A stretch of DNA of 64,000 nt from an uncultured Pseudomonadota bacterium (GCA_903829815.1 CAIKRR010000067.1:1-64000); one strand, 5' to 3'; shown: positions 53,595-62,946, numbered from the stretch's first letter. Notes: a model not told the origin generated them from the sequence alone. Translations and numbers: made by a program.

Positions 53595-54803
53595 ATGAAG
53601 CCTCTCGAGCACATCACCATCCTGGATTTGTCACGGGTGCTCGCTTGCCCGTTTGCCTCGATGATCCTGGCCGAACTCGGCGCCCAGGTGATCAAGGTGG
53701 AACAACCCGGGCAGGGTGATGAGACCCGCAGTTTCGAGCCCTTTGTCGAGCCATTGCCCGGCGTGGAGGCTGCTCCCGAGAGCGCCTATTACTTTGCCTT
53801 CAATCGCTCGAAGCAATCCATCACGGTCAATCTGCGCAGTCCTGAAGGGCAGGCCGTGGTGCGTGATCTGGCCTCGCGGGTCGACGTGGTGGTCGAGAAC
53901 TTTCCAACCGGCACCCTGGCCCGTTACGGTCTGGATGCCGCGAGCCTGCGTGCGTTGAATACGCGTCTGGTGCATGTGTCCTGTACCGGGTTTGGCGAGA
54001 CGGGTCCGTATGCACACCGCAAGGGCTATGACACCGTGTTCCAGGCCATGGCCGGCTTGATGAGTCTGACCGGCGAGCGCGGTGGCGGGCCGGTGAAACC
54101 CGGCTTGCCGGTGGCCGATCTCACGTCGGGCCTCTGGGTTGCCATCGGCATTCTGGCAGCGCTGGCGGGTCGTGCTCGCCAGGGGCAGGGATGTCATATC
54201 GACTTCTCGATGATCGACGGGCAGGTGTCGCTCCTCACGCTGGCTGCGGCGCGCTACTTCGCCCTGGGCGAAGTGCCCGAGCGCTTGGGCACCGAACATC
54301 CGGGGCGCGTGCCATCGGCCAGTTTCTGCTGCGCCGACGCGCAGTGGCTGCACATCACCGCGAGTGATCAGCACTGGATGGGGCTGTGCCGGGTGCTCGG
54401 GATCGAGGGCTGGGGCAGCGCCCCTGGCCTTGCCGGCAACTCCGATCGGGTGCGCCGGCGCGATGAAGTGATGCGCATGCTCTCGGCTGCCATCGCCGGG
54501 CGCACACGCGACGAATTGTGTGCAGCGCTTGACGCAGCCGATGTGCCCGCTGGCCCCATTCGCAGTGTCGATGAGGTGTTTGCCGATCCGCACACGCGGG
54601 CGCGCGGCATGGTGCAGTCCTTCGAGCATCCGGTGGTGGGCGCCTTCAGGGCGCTGCCACTGCCCTACAAGTTCGATGGCTGGGACAATCCTGCCGTTGC
54701 ACGGCCGCCACTGCTGGGTGAGCATACCGATTCGGTATTGCGTGAGCGACTGGGTTATGACGACGCGCGTATCGAAGCACTGAAGAAGGCAAAGGCGATA
54801 TGA
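53595..54803 (+). CDS. CaiB/BaiF family (class III) CoA-transferase
   Basis: 402-residue class III CoA-transferase that moves CoA between an acyl-CoA donor and an acid. It shows the N-terminal HITILDLSRVLACPFASMILAELGAQVIKVE, VVENFPTGTLARYGLD, GYDTVFQAMAGLMSLTGERGG and the catalytic Asp in LPVADLTSGLWVAIG. C-terminal motif GPIRSVDEVFADPHTRARGM is intact. ATG 53595 is chosen by family N-terminus; the upstream open frame is not similar. It overlaps the next enoyl-CoA hydratase by four bases. Confidence 0.9.
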   Translation: MKPLEHITILDLSRVLACPFASMILAELGAQVIKVEQPGQGDETRSFEPFVEPLPGVEAAPESAYYFAFNRSKQSITVNLRSPEGQAVVRDLASRVDVVVENFPTGTLARYGLDAASLRALNTRLVHVSCTGFGETGPYAHRKGYDTVFQAMAGLMSLTGERGGGPVKPGLPVADLTSGLWVAIGILAALAGRARQGQGCHIDFSMIDGQVSLLTLAAARYFALGEVPERLGTEHPGRVPSASFCCADAQWLHITASDQHWMGLCRVLGIEGWGSAPGLAGNSDRVRRRDEVMRMLSAAIAGRTRDELCAALDAADVPAGPIRSVDEVFADPHTRARGMVQSFEHPVVGAFRALPLPYKFDGWDNPAVARPPLLGEHTDSVLRERLGYDDARIEALKKAKAI

Positions 54804-55585
54804 CAGCAGAGCGCAGTGCCGAGCAAGGAGAGGCCGGCGAGGACTCTCCGCTGCTTTATGTCGTGACCGATGGGGTGGCCACCATCACCTTGAATCGGCC
54901 ACACAGCCGTAACGCCCTCAACCTTGCCATGTGCGATGAACTTGCCCGGGCCTGCCATCTGGCTGCCAGCGATTCGACCGTGCGCCTTGTCCTTGTTCGA
55001 GGCGCCGGTCCGGTGTTCTGCGCCGGTGCCGACCTGAAAGAGCGCAAGGGCATGAGCGAAGATGCGGTGCGGGTGCGGCGCCTGCGTGCCTTTGCGAGCT
55101 ACGCAGCCATCGAGCGGCTACCCATGCCTTCGATGGCCATCGTGCACGCGGCGGCAGTGGGGTCGGGCTGCGAGATCGCAGCCGCCTGTGACTTCATCCT
55201 GGCCACGCCCGAGGCGAGTTTTCGTACCCCCGAAGCCTTGTGGGGCACCGTGGGTGCCACCCAGCGCCTGCCGCGTATTCTCGGCAAGCGTCTGGCCAAG
55301 GACCTCATGTTCACTGGGCGAGCCTTGTCGGCTGCCGAGGCGCAGGTCTGCGGTCTGGTGAGCCGGGTTGTGGACGCGGCCGATCTCGAGGCTAGCGTGG
55401 CATCGATCGCGCAGACCATCAAGAGCGCGCCGCCGGAGGCAATGCGTCTGGCCAAGCGCTGCATCGACCAGGGTATCGAGCTCGACCCGCGCGGCGCGCT
55501 TGCTACCGAGATTCTTGCAATCGAGGAGCACCTCGCGCGCAACGACTGGCGCAGCGGTCCGGCTGCCTTTGGCGGCCATTCATGA
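54800..55585 (+). CDS. Enoyl-CoA hydratase/isomerase family protein
   Basis: 261-residue crotonase-fold protein, distinct in sequence from the one at 52799. Motifs: GAGPVFCAGADLKERKGM (oxyanion) and VHAAAVGSGCEIAAACDFILATPEASFRTPEALWGTVGATQRLPR, where the Glu near PEAL could be catalytic. The C-terminus KSAPPEAMRLAKRCIDQG resembles methylglutaconyl-CoA hydratase-type enzymes, which would fit the lyase gene further down. It overlaps the CoA-transferase upstream and the acyl-CoA synthetase downstream by four bases each. Confidence 0.87.
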   Translation: MTAERSAEQGEAGEDSPLLYVVTDGVATITLNRPHSRNALNLAMCDELARACHLAASDSTVRLVLVRGAGPVFCAGADLKERKGMSEDAVRVRRLRAFASYAAIERLPMPSMAIVHAAAVGSGCEIAAACDFILATPEASFRTPEALWGTVGATQRLPRILGKRLAKDLMFTGRALSAAEAQVCGLVSRVVDAADLEASVASIAQTIKSAPPEAMRLAKRCIDQGIELDPRGALATEILAIEEHLARNDWRSGPAAFGGHS

Positions 55586-57240
55586 ACCCACGCATGCACC
55601 GGGTGTGGACACCGACCGTGCTCGGTGCCTGGCTGCACTCGGCGGCCACAGGGCGCGGCGATGCCGAGGCGATCGTGTGCGCGCAGGCACGGCTTGATTG
55701 GCGCACGCTCGAGCAGCGGGTGCGGCGGGTTGCCCGGAGCATGCTCGCGATTGGAATTGCCAAAGGTGACCGCGTTGGCATTCTGCGCGGCAACGACGAG
55801 CGCTGGCTCGAGGTTTTCTATGCCGCAGCCCTGATCGGCGCAGTGACGGTTCCGGTCAATACCCGCTTCAAGGCGAGCGAGATCGAACACGCCCTGCGCC
55901 AGTCCGATTGCAGTGCACTGTTCATGACCGGGCAGTTCCTTCGCATCGATTTTGTCTCGATGCTGCGTGAGGTGCTGCCCGAAGTCGATGCGGGTCTGCC
56001 GGGTGCCCGGCTGCCACGGCTCGAGCGCATCGTGGTCGATCGCGGTGACGCGCCCGCGGGGCTGGCAGCGCCCAGGGCAGCACTGGGTTGGGACAGCTGT
56101 CTGGCGCTGGCGGCCCAGGTATCCGATGCCGAGCTCGATGCGAGGGCGGCAACGGTGGCAGCGAGCGACCTGCTGCTGATCCAGTTTACCTCGGGCACCA
56201 CGGCCTTCCCCAAAGGCGTGATGCTCACGCACGACAACATGCTGCGCAATGCCTGGGCGGCCGGTCTGCGCGTCGGAATTCGCGCCGACGATCGTTATTT
56301 CAACTGTCGTCCCTTCTTTCATGTCGGCGGGTCGACGCTCTCGGCCCTGATGGCGCTCGTGGCTGGTGCCTGTCTGGTGACGCTGCCCACCTTTGAAGCC
56401 GGTGCGGCGCTCGAGGCAATGGCCCACGAGCGCTGCACGCTGACTTCTGGCAATGACACGCTCTTCCAGATGATGATGGGTCACCCCGATTTCGATCGCA
56501 CACGTCTGCATCTTCGCGGGGGCTGGTGTGCGGCTGGACCCGAGACGGTTCGACGCATCATGGATGACATGGGGGCGGCAGCGATCTGCGTGGCCTACGG
56601 GCTCTCGGAAGCCTCGCCCAATGTCGCCATGAGCCACTGGCAGGACGCGCGCGAGCAGCGCATTGCCGGCCGGGCGCGTCCGCTTGAAGGGCTCGAGGTG
56701 CGCATTGCAGACACGGTCGATGGCGAAACCGCGTTGTCGGCACATGCGGCAGGCGAGATCCAGGTGCGTGGCTGGGCGGTGATGCGTGCTTACTGCAACG
56801 ATCCGGCGGCGACCCAACGCACGTTCACCCGCGAAGGGTGGCTTCGTACCGGCGACCTCGGCACCTTGGGCGAGGACGGTTGTCTGCAGATGATCGGACG
56901 CTTCAAGGACGTGTTCAGGGTTGGTGGCGAGAACGTGGCGCCGGCCGAAGTCGAGGAAGTCTTGCTCAGGCATCCTGCGGTCGCGACGGCCCAGGTGGTT
57001 GGTGTGCCCGATGCTCGCCTGGGCGAGGTGGCTGCGGCCTATGTCAGCCTGCGTGCAGGTGCCACGGCCCAGGCCGATGAACTCATCGATTGGACGCGCA
57101 CGCGATGCGCGAATTTCAGGGTGCCACGTTACCTGCGCATCGTGGCTGATTTCGAGTCGATCGGCATGACCGCCAGCGGCAAGGTGAGAAAGACCGACCT
57201 GCGTGCGCATGCCTTGCGTGATCTGGGGCTGGTCTCATGA
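55582..57240 (+). CDS. AMP-dependent acyl-CoA synthetase/ligase
   Basis: 552-residue adenylate-forming enzyme that activates an organic acid to its CoA thioester. The P-loop LIQFTSGTTAFPKGVMLTHDN lies near 195-215, then YGLSEASPN, GWLRTGDLGTLGEDGCLQMIGRFKDVFRVGGENVAPAEVEEV and the C-terminal catalytic Lys in TASGKVRKTDLR. The N-terminal part resembles fatty acid and aromatic acid ligases equally. It lies between overlapping hydratase and lyase genes, so the substrate is probably the pathway acid. Confidence 0.92.
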   Translation: MNPRMHRVWTPTVLGAWLHSAATGRGDAEAIVCAQARLDWRTLEQRVRRVARSMLAIGIAKGDRVGILRGNDERWLEVFYAAALIGAVTVPVNTRFKASEIEHALRQSDCSALFMTGQFLRIDFVSMLREVLPEVDAGLPGARLPRLERIVVDRGDAPAGLAAPRAALGWDSCLALAAQVSDAELDARAATVAASDLLLIQFTSGTTAFPKGVMLTHDNMLRNAWAAGLRVGIRADDRYFNCRPFFHVGGSTLSALMALVAGACLVTLPTFEAGAALEAMAHERCTLTSGNDTLFQMMMGHPDFDRTRLHLRGGWCAAGPETVRRIMDDMGAAAICVAYGLSEASPNVAMSHWQDAREQRIAGRARPLEGLEVRIADTVDGETALSAHAAGEIQVRGWAVMRAYCNDPAATQRTFTREGWLRTGDLGTLGEDGCLQMIGRFKDVFRVGGENVAPAEVEEVLLRHPAVATAQVVGVPDARLGEVAAAYVSLRAGATAQADELIDWTRTRCANFRVPRYLRIVADFESIGMTASGKVRKTDLRAHALRDLGLVS

Positions 57241-58208
57241 GTGATGTGGTGTTGTGCGAGTGCTTTGCCCGCGATGGTCTGCAGCATGAACCGACCTTCA
57301 TCCCCACGCCGGTGAAGTCCGATCTGATCAGCCGCTTTGTCGCATTGGGTTTCGAACGCGTCGAGGCCACGTCTTACTCCAACCCCAAGGTGGTGCCCCA
57401 GTTTGCCGATGCAAGCGATCTGCTCGCCCGGCTGCCCAGGCACGAGGGTCTCTGGTACAAGGCCACCTGCGCCAATCTGCGTGCGGTGGAGCGCGCGACT
57501 GCCGACCGCTCGGCGGGCATCGGTGCGGGTGAACTCAGCCTGCTCGTTTCGGCCTCGGAGGCGCATACCGCGAAGAACCTGCGCACGACCCGCGCGGTGC
57601 AGTGGGCAAATATCGCCGCCATGAGTGCGGCGGCGCAGGGGCTCTTCCGGCTGGTGGGGACCGTGTCGGTGGCCTTCGGTTGCCCCTTCGAGGGTGAGGT
57701 CGATCCGGCCGTGGTGCTCTCCGATGTGCGTCGGTTCGTTGCGCTGGGTGTCGACCGCGTGGCGCTGGGTGACACCACTGGCATGGCAACCCCACCAGCG
57801 ATACGCGACCTGGTCGGGCGCATTCGCGCCGAAGTGCCTGGGGTCACCTTGATTGCGCACTTTCATGACAGCCGCGGCACGGGCCTGGTGAACTGCGTGG
57901 CGGCATTCGAGGCCGGGATCCGTCATTTCGACTGTGCCTTCGGCGGTGTCGGCGGGCATCCGGCCGGTGTGCGCTATGGCGAGGGGCATACCGGCAATGT
58001 CGCGACCGAGGATCTGGTGAGCCTGTTCGAATCAATGGGCATCGATACGGGTATCGACCTGGGCCAGTTGCTCGAGACCGCCCGGTGCTGCGAGCAGGCG
58101 CTTGGCCGGGCGCTCGACGCCCGAGTCCTGCGCAGTGGCCTGCATCCACGCGCCGTGTTGCGCGCAGAGGGCAGTGGCGGCAATATGGGCACCATGAAGA
58201 AGTGTTGA
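57237..58208 (+). CDS. HMG-CoA lyase-like aldolase lacking the usual catalytic Cys
   Basis: 323-residue DRE-TIM metallolyase similar to hydroxymethylglutaryl-CoA lyase: RDGLQHEPTFIPTPVKSDLI near the start, VEATSYSNPKVVPQFADASDL, LGDTTGMATPPAI and the metal-ligand HFHDSRGTGLVNCVAAFEAGIRHFD. The G-loop differs: where lyases have GGCP, this has GGHP with His241, and the following PGASGN-type segment is GEGHTGN. The usual thiol general acid is therefore missing. It may act on another 3-hydroxyacyl-CoA or perform a different retro-aldol. It overlaps the synthetase gene by ATGA. Confidence 0.82.
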   Translation: MSDVVLCECFARDGLQHEPTFIPTPVKSDLISRFVALGFERVEATSYSNPKVVPQFADASDLLARLPRHEGLWYKATCANLRAVERATADRSAGIGAGELSLLVSASEAHTAKNLRTTRAVQWANIAAMSAAAQGLFRLVGTVSVAFGCPFEGEVDPAVVLSDVRRFVALGVDRVALGDTTGMATPPAIRDLVGRIRAEVPGVTLIAHFHDSRGTGLVNCVAAFEAGIRHFDCAFGGVGGHPAGVRYGEGHTGNVATEDLVSLFESMGIDTGIDLGQLLETARCCEQALGRALDARVLRSGLHPRAVLRAEGSGGNMGTMKKC

Positions 58209-58233
58209 GGGTCTGATCAGGCGCTTTGCCACG

Positions 58234-58270
58234 CCCCTCTCGGTTCCAACAACAAAAAAAGCCGGAGGGG
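58234..58270 (+). promoter_or_regulatory. Hairpin that could cover the MFS gene ribosome site
   Basis: CCCCTC(T)CGG at 58234-58243 pairs with CCGGAGGGG at 58262-58270, nine base pairs with one bulged T, around an A-rich loop containing seven A residues. The 3' arm is the Shine-Dalgarno sequence (GGAGG) of the transporter starting at 58273. The stem could limit translation; no ligand domain or known riboswitch is recognisable. Confidence 0.4.
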
Positions 58271-58272
58271 AC

Positions 58273-59577
58273 ATGACCAGTCTCGACCACAGCGCGGACG
58301 CTTCGCCGCAGTCTGCTTCACAGACCTATCGCTGGATGCAGTTGCTGGGCGGCATTGCCTGCATGGTGATGATTGCCAACCTGCAGTACGGCTGGACCCT
58401 CTTCGTCGGACCGATCGATGGCAAGTATCACTGGGGCCGGACTTCCATCCAGGTCGCCTTTACCATCTTCGTCCTCTTTGAAACCTGGCTGGTACCGATC
58501 GAGGGTTATCTGGTCGACCGTTTCGGTCCGCGCCCTGTGGTGTTCTGGGGTGGACTGTTCTGCGGTATCGGCTGGGCACTCAATGCCGTGGCCGACACGC
58601 TGCCCTTTCTGTATCTGGCAGCGGCGGTGAGTGGCATCGGTGCCGGCGCGGTCTATGGCACCTGCGTCGGTAACGCCCTCAAATGGTTTCCCGACCGCCG
58701 CGGGCTTGCCGCCGGACTCACGGCAGCCGGATTCGGGGCGGGTTCTGCCCTCACCATCGTTCCGATTGCCGCGATGATCAAGGCAAGCGGCTATGAGCAG
58801 ACCTTTCTCTACTTTGGCATCGGTCAGGGCGTCGTCGTGATGCTGGTTGCCCTGATGCTGCGCTCGCCGCAGAAAGGACAAGTACCTGCGCCGCTCGCGA
58901 CGGCCAGTCAGTCCTTGCGCGACCTGCGCCCGGCCGAGGTGGCACGCCAGCCGGTGTTCTGGCTGATGTATCTGATGTTCGTGCTGGTGGCTGCCGGAGG
59001 TCTCATGGCAACTGCGCAACTGGCGCCGATAGCCCGTGATTTCAAGGTGGGCGATGTACCCGTCAGTCTGCTCGGATTGACCTTGCCCGCGCTCACATTT
59101 GCATTGGCGATCGATCGGGTTCTCAATGGCTTGACCCGGCCCTTCTTTGGCTGGGTCTCGGACCGGATCGGCCGCGAGCTGACGATGCTGATTGCCTTTT
59201 CCCTCGAGTCAGTCGGCATTCTGATGCTCTACATCTTCGGTTCAGACCCGATTCTCTTCGTGATCCTCACCGGCCTGGTGTTCTTTGCCTGGGGTGAGAT
59301 CTACAGTCTGTTTCCATCGACCTGCACCGATACCTTCGGTTCGCGGTTTGCTGCGGCCAACGCCGGTATGCTCTACACCGCGAAGGGCACGGCCGCGCTG
59401 CTCGTTCCGCTGGCCAATGTGCTTGCCAGCGCAACTGGCGGCTGGCAATCGGTGTTCATCCTGGCCTGCGTCATGAATGCCATCGCTGCGGTTCTCGCCT
59501 GGTGTGTCCTGCGCCCGGTGCGTCGAGACTTCATTGCACGGCAAAACGCCTCGGCACCGGCACCGGGTGGGCGCTAG
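58273..59577 (+). CDS. MFS transporter, oxalate/formate antiporter type
   Basis: 434-residue carrier with 12 predicted membrane helices in two halves of six, of the OFA (OxlT-like) branch. Features: NLQYGWTLFVGPIDGKYHWGRTSIQVAF in helix 1-2, YLVDRFGPRPVVFWGG (MFS motif A-like), GIGAGAVYGTCVGNALKWFPDRRGLAAGLTAAGFGAG and PFFGWVSDRIGRE in the second half. Substrates are usually small monocarboxylates or dicarboxylates. GGAGG lies about four bases before the ATG within a possible hairpin. It follows the lyase gene by 64 bases and probably imports or exports a pathway acid. Confidence 0.88.
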   Translation: MTSLDHSADASPQSASQTYRWMQLLGGIACMVMIANLQYGWTLFVGPIDGKYHWGRTSIQVAFTIFVLFETWLVPIEGYLVDRFGPRPVVFWGGLFCGIGWALNAVADTLPFLYLAAAVSGIGAGAVYGTCVGNALKWFPDRRGLAAGLTAAGFGAGSALTIVPIAAMIKASGYEQTFLYFGIGQGVVVMLVALMLRSPQKGQVPAPLATASQSLRDLRPAEVARQPVFWLMYLMFVLVAAGGLMATAQLAPIARDFKVGDVPVSLLGLTLPALTFALAIDRVLNGLTRPFFGWVSDRIGRELTMLIAFSLESVGILMLYIFGSDPILFVILTGLVFFAWGEIYSLFPSTCTDTFGSRFAAANAGMLYTAKGTAALLVPLANVLASATGGWQSVFILACVMNAIAAVLAWCVLRPVRRDFIARQNASAPAPGGR

Positions 59578-59691
59578 CCGGCGATCAGCCTGCCGACGCT
59601 CATCAGGGCTCGGGACCTCGCCGGGACTTGACCTGCGCGGACTCTGCCGCGCACACTCGCGCGCAGTCCCCATTTGCCTGGAGTCTTCCTG

Positions 59692-60861
59692 ATGCGATCA
59701 CTACGCGCTGCCGCTGCCCTCGCGGCCGCTCTTTCCCTCGTTGGCCCGGCCCAGGCCGCCGACAAGATCAAGGTCGGTTTCATGTCGACCATGTCCGGCC
59801 CGAGCGGTTACTTCGGCACCGAGATTCTCGATGGCTTCAAACTCCTGGTGAAGATGAAGGGTGACAAGCTCGGCGGCCTGCCCGCCGAGGTGATCGTGGC
59901 CGATGATCAGGTGAATCCCGAGTTGGGCAAGCAGGGCGCCGAGCGCCTGATCAAGCGCGACAAGGTCGATTTTCTGACCGGGTTCATCTACGGCAATGTG
60001 GTCAATGCCGTGCTTCCGATGGCCATCGAGGCAGAACGGCCGCTGATTTCTGCGGTGCCGGGACCGTCGGATCTGGCCGGCGAGAAGTGCAGTCCGTGGT
60101 TCTACAGCGCGGGGTACCAGAACGACACGCCGCATGAGGCTATTGCCAAGCACATGCAGGACCGCGGTCTGAAGAGCGTGGTGACCGTGGTACCGAATTT
60201 CGTCTCGGGCCGTGATGCGGTTGCCGGCATGAAGCGCTACTACAAGGGCACGATTGCCAACGAGATCTACATCAAGATCAATCAACTGGACTTCGGTGCC
60301 GAGATTGCCCAGATCCGTGCGGCCAACCCCGATGGCGTGTTCATCTTCCTGCCCGGTGGCATGGGTATCAACTTCATCAAGCAGTACCAGCAGAACGGGT
60401 TGCTGGGCAAGGTGCCGCTCTTCGGATTCGGATTCAACTTCGAGGATGACATCATCAACGCGGTGGGCGATTCGGTGGTGGGGGCGTTCAGCGCGTTGCA
60501 GTGGACCCGCGATCTGGACAATGCGCCCAACAAGGCCTTTGTTGCGGCCTTCGAGCGCGAGTACAAGCGCCTGCCTTCGGCTTATGCGGCGATGGGCTAT
60601 GACTCCGCCCAGTTGATCGATGGCGCGGTGCAGGACGTGGGCGGCAAGATCGAGGACAAGGCAGCACTGCGCAAGGCGCTCGAGGCGGCCAACTTCCCGA
60701 CCGTGCGGGGCAAGTTCAAGTTCAATCGCAATCACATGCCGATCCAGACCTTCTACCTGCGCGAGGTCGTGAAGGAAGGTGGCCGGGTGCAGAACAAGAC
60801 CCTGGGCACCATCTTTGCCGACTATCAGGATGGCTTTGCCAAGGATTGCCGGATGCAATGA
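59692..60861 (+). CDS. LivK-like ABC transporter solute receptor
   Basis: 389-residue periplasmic binding protein of the branched-chain amino acid/aromatic acid ABC family (Peripla_BP_6). The signal peptide ends VGPAQAADKIKVGFMSTMSG. Landmarks: VIVADDQVNPELGKQGAERLIKRDKVDFLTGFIYGNVVNAVLP, ISAVPGPSDLAGEKCSPWFY, and PDGVFIFLPGGMGINFIKQY. ATG 59692 is used; a TTG six codons earlier is also in frame. No LivHMGF permease or ATPase genes follow, so it is an orphan receptor here. Relatives often bind aromatic acids as well as amino acids. Confidence 0.88.
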   Translation: MRSLRAAAALAAALSLVGPAQAADKIKVGFMSTMSGPSGYFGTEILDGFKLLVKMKGDKLGGLPAEVIVADDQVNPELGKQGAERLIKRDKVDFLTGFIYGNVVNAVLPMAIEAERPLISAVPGPSDLAGEKCSPWFYSAGYQNDTPHEAIAKHMQDRGLKSVVTVVPNFVSGRDAVAGMKRYYKGTIANEIYIKINQLDFGAEIAQIRAANPDGVFIFLPGGMGINFIKQYQQNGLLGKVPLFGFGFNFEDDIINAVGDSVVGAFSALQWTRDLDNAPNKAFVAAFEREYKRLPSAYAAMGYDSAQLIDGAVQDVGGKIEDKAALRKALEAANFPTVRGKFKFNRNHMPIQTFYLREVVKEGGRVQNKTLGTIFADYQDGFAKDCRMQ

Positions 60862-60894
60862 TCCGCGCCCCCGCTTGAACAGGGGTCGCGCATC

Positions 60895-61734
60895 GTGCTC
60901 GCCTATCGCCATCAGTTCCATGCCGGCAATTTTGCCGATGTGATGAAACACGCGCTGCTGGCCCGCCTGCTGGTGGGGCTCTCGCGCAAGGACGCTCCGT
61001 ACTGTTACGTCGACACCCATGCCGGTCTGGGTCGGTATGACTTGAGTCACCCCTGGTCGCAGAAGAACGCCGAGCACGCGTCTGGGGTGGCGCAGGTCTG
61101 GCAGCGCAGCGATGCGCCGGCCGAACTGTCGGCCTGGCTGGACATCGTGCGCGCGATGAATCCGAACGGTCGCCTCGAGCACTACCCCGGTTCGCCGGAA
61201 ATTGCGCAACGTCTGCGTCGTGCCGCTGACCGTATGGTGCTCTCCGAGTTGAATCCGACCGATCACGCTGCGCTCAAGGCCAATATGGCGGGCGTGCGTG
61301 GGGTGAGCGTGATCCTCCAGGATGGTTACAAGACGCTGTCCTCGCATCTGCCACCGGCCGAACGCAGAGGGCTCGTCCTGCTCGATTCATCGTTCGACCG
61401 TGCCGGGGAGTTCACCCGCCTGGTGCAGGCGGTGCGCCTGGCGCACGAGCGCTTTGCAACCGGTGTCATGGCTGTGTGGTATCCGCTGATGGATCCCTCG
61501 GCGATGCGTCGTTTCGAGCGCAGCCTGCATGACAGTGGTGTGAGACGCATCCTGCTGCTCGAGCTGTCGGTACACCCTGAAGACTGGCGCGAGTCGCTGC
61601 GCGGTTGCGGCCTCATCGTGATCAATCCGCCCTACGGATTCGATCGTGAGGCACGTGGTTTGCTTGCATGGCTCGCCACGGCGCTCGCGCCCGACGCCGG
61701 TTCGTCGAGAGTCCAGTGGCTCGTGTCCGAGTGA
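60895..61734 (+). CDS. rlmJ: 23S rRNA (adenine2030-N6)-methyltransferase RlmJ
   Basis: 279-residue SAM-dependent methyltransferase that modifies A2030 of 23S rRNA. It begins with the diagnostic MLAYRHQFHAGNFADVMKH, includes YVDTHAGLGRYDL as SAM-site sequence and VINPPYGFDRE with the NPPY catalytic motif near 242. The start is a GTG. The length is family-typical. A housekeeping gene, 33 bases after the LivK-like receptor; the short gap contains an imperfect CGCG/CCCC hairpin. Confidence 0.95.
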   Translation: MLAYRHQFHAGNFADVMKHALLARLLVGLSRKDAPYCYVDTHAGLGRYDLSHPWSQKNAEHASGVAQVWQRSDAPAELSAWLDIVRAMNPNGRLEHYPGSPEIAQRLRRAADRMVLSELNPTDHAALKANMAGVRGVSVILQDGYKTLSSHLPPAERRGLVLLDSSFDRAGEFTRLVQAVRLAHERFATGVMAVWYPLMDPSAMRRFERSLHDSGVRRILLLELSVHPEDWRESLRGCGLIVINPPYGFDREARGLLAWLATALAPDAGSSRVQWLVSE

Positions 61735-61800
61735 CCAGGCGCTCTTGCGCAGCGGGGGCGTACCGATTGAGAGCATGTATCAGTCAGGAGTGCTGAACAG

Positions 61801-62910
61801 ATGAAGACGATTGCCGCCGTGGCCTATGAGGCCGGCAAGCCCCTTGTCATCGAGACCGTAGACCTCGAGGGGCCGAAGCAGGGCGAGGTCCTGGTCGAGA
61901 TCCGTGCCAGTGGGGTGTGCCACACCGACGAATTCACCCGTTCGGGTGCCGACCCCGAGGGGCTTTTTCCGGCCATCTTCGGGCATGAAGGGGCGGGCGT
62001 GGTGGTCGATGTCGGGCCTGGCGTCACGAGTCTGAAGCGCGGTGACCATGTCATTCCGCTCTACACGCCCGAGTGCCGGCAGTGCAAGTCGTGCCTGTCG
62101 CGCAAGACCAATCTGTGCACGGCCATTCGCGGCACGCAAGGGCAGGGCGTGATGCCCGACGGGACCAGCCGGTTCTCGATCGGCGGTCGCAAGATCCATC
62201 ACTACATGGGCTGCTCGACCTTTGCCAATCACACGGTACTGCCCGAGATCGCCCTTGCAAGGATCCGATCCGATGCGCCGTTCGACAAGGTTTGCTACAT
62301 CGGCTGCGGCGTCACCACCGGTATCGGTGCCGTCATCAACACGGCCAAGGTCGAAGCCGGTGCCAACGTCGTCGTGTTCGGCCTGGGTGGTATCGGACTC
62401 AATGTGGTGCAGGGCGCACGCATGGTCGGCGCCAACATGATCATCGGTGTCGATCTGAATCCGGAGCGCGAGGCCCTGGGACGCCAGTTCGGCATGACCC
62501 ATTTCGTCAATCCGAACGATGTGGGCGGTGATCTGGTTACCCATCTGGTCGAATTGACCGGCGGTGGTGCTGACTACAGTTTCGAGTGTATCGGCAATGT
62601 CGACGTGATGCGCCAGGCCCTGGAGTGCTGCCACCGTGGTTGGGGTGTGTCGGTGATCATCGGCGTGGCTGGGTCAGGCCAGGAGATTCGCACGCGCCCC
62701 TTCCAACTGGTGACTGGGCGCACCTGGAAGGGCACGGCCTTTGGCGGCGCGCGTGGCCGTACCGACGTGCCGCGTATTGTCGACTGGTATATGGATGGCA
62801 AGATCGATATCGATACGCTCATCACCCACACGATGCCGATCAGCGACATCAATCGGGCGTTCGATCTGATGCATTCGGGCGAGTCGATCCGCAGCGTCGT
62901 GCTGTTCTGA
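61801..62910 (+). CDS. frmA: S-(hydroxymethyl)glutathione dehydrogenase / class III alcohol dehydrogenase
   Basis: 369-residue zinc-dependent enzyme that oxidises S-hydroxymethylglutathione, the glutathione adduct of formaldehyde. Catalytic zinc region GVCHTDEF and [15 protein letters not shown]; structural zinc cysteines in [15 protein letters not shown]; coenzyme motif [16 protein letters not shown] near 195. GGAG lies ahead of the ATG. No S-formylglutathione hydrolase gene follows. Formaldehyde could come from demethylation of methoxylated substrates by the upstream cluster, but this enzyme is also common housekeeping detoxification. Confidence 0.95.
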   Translation: MKTIAAVAYEAGKPLVIETVDLEGPKQGEVLVEIRASGVCHTDEFTRSGADPEGLFPAIFGHEGAGVVVDVGPGVTSLKRGDHVIPLYTPECRQCKSCLSRKTNLCTAIRGTQGQGVMPDGTSRFSIGGRKIHHYMGCSTFANHTVLPEIALARIRSDAPFDKVCYIGCGVTTGIGAVINTAKVEAGANVVVFGLGGIGLNVVQGARMVGANMIIGVDLNPEREALGRQFGMTHFVNPNDVGGDLVTHLVELTGGGADYSFECIGNVDVMRQALECCHRGWGVSVIIGVAGSGQEIRTRPFQLVTGRTWKGTAFGGARGRTDVPRIVDWYMDGKIDIDTLITHTMPISDINRAFDLMHSGESIRSVVLF

Positions 62911-62946
62911 GGCCATTTCGGCACGGCGCAAGCCTGACTGTGACGC

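Noticed and set aside
55099-57210. 703-residue open frame antisense to the hydratase and acyl-CoA synthetase genes
   Set aside because: Spans two genes whose plus-strand products carry complete family motifs; the antisense product shows no domain.
60866-60893. Imperfect CGCGCCCC/GGGGTCGCG hairpin between the LivK-like gene and rlmJ
   Set aside because: It has a mismatch and no T tract, and it directly abuts the rlmJ start; could be an attenuator but unsupported.
59701-61347. 548-residue open frame antisense to the LivK-like and rlmJ genes
   Set aside because: Shadow frame without recognisable domains, covering parts of two unrelated genes.
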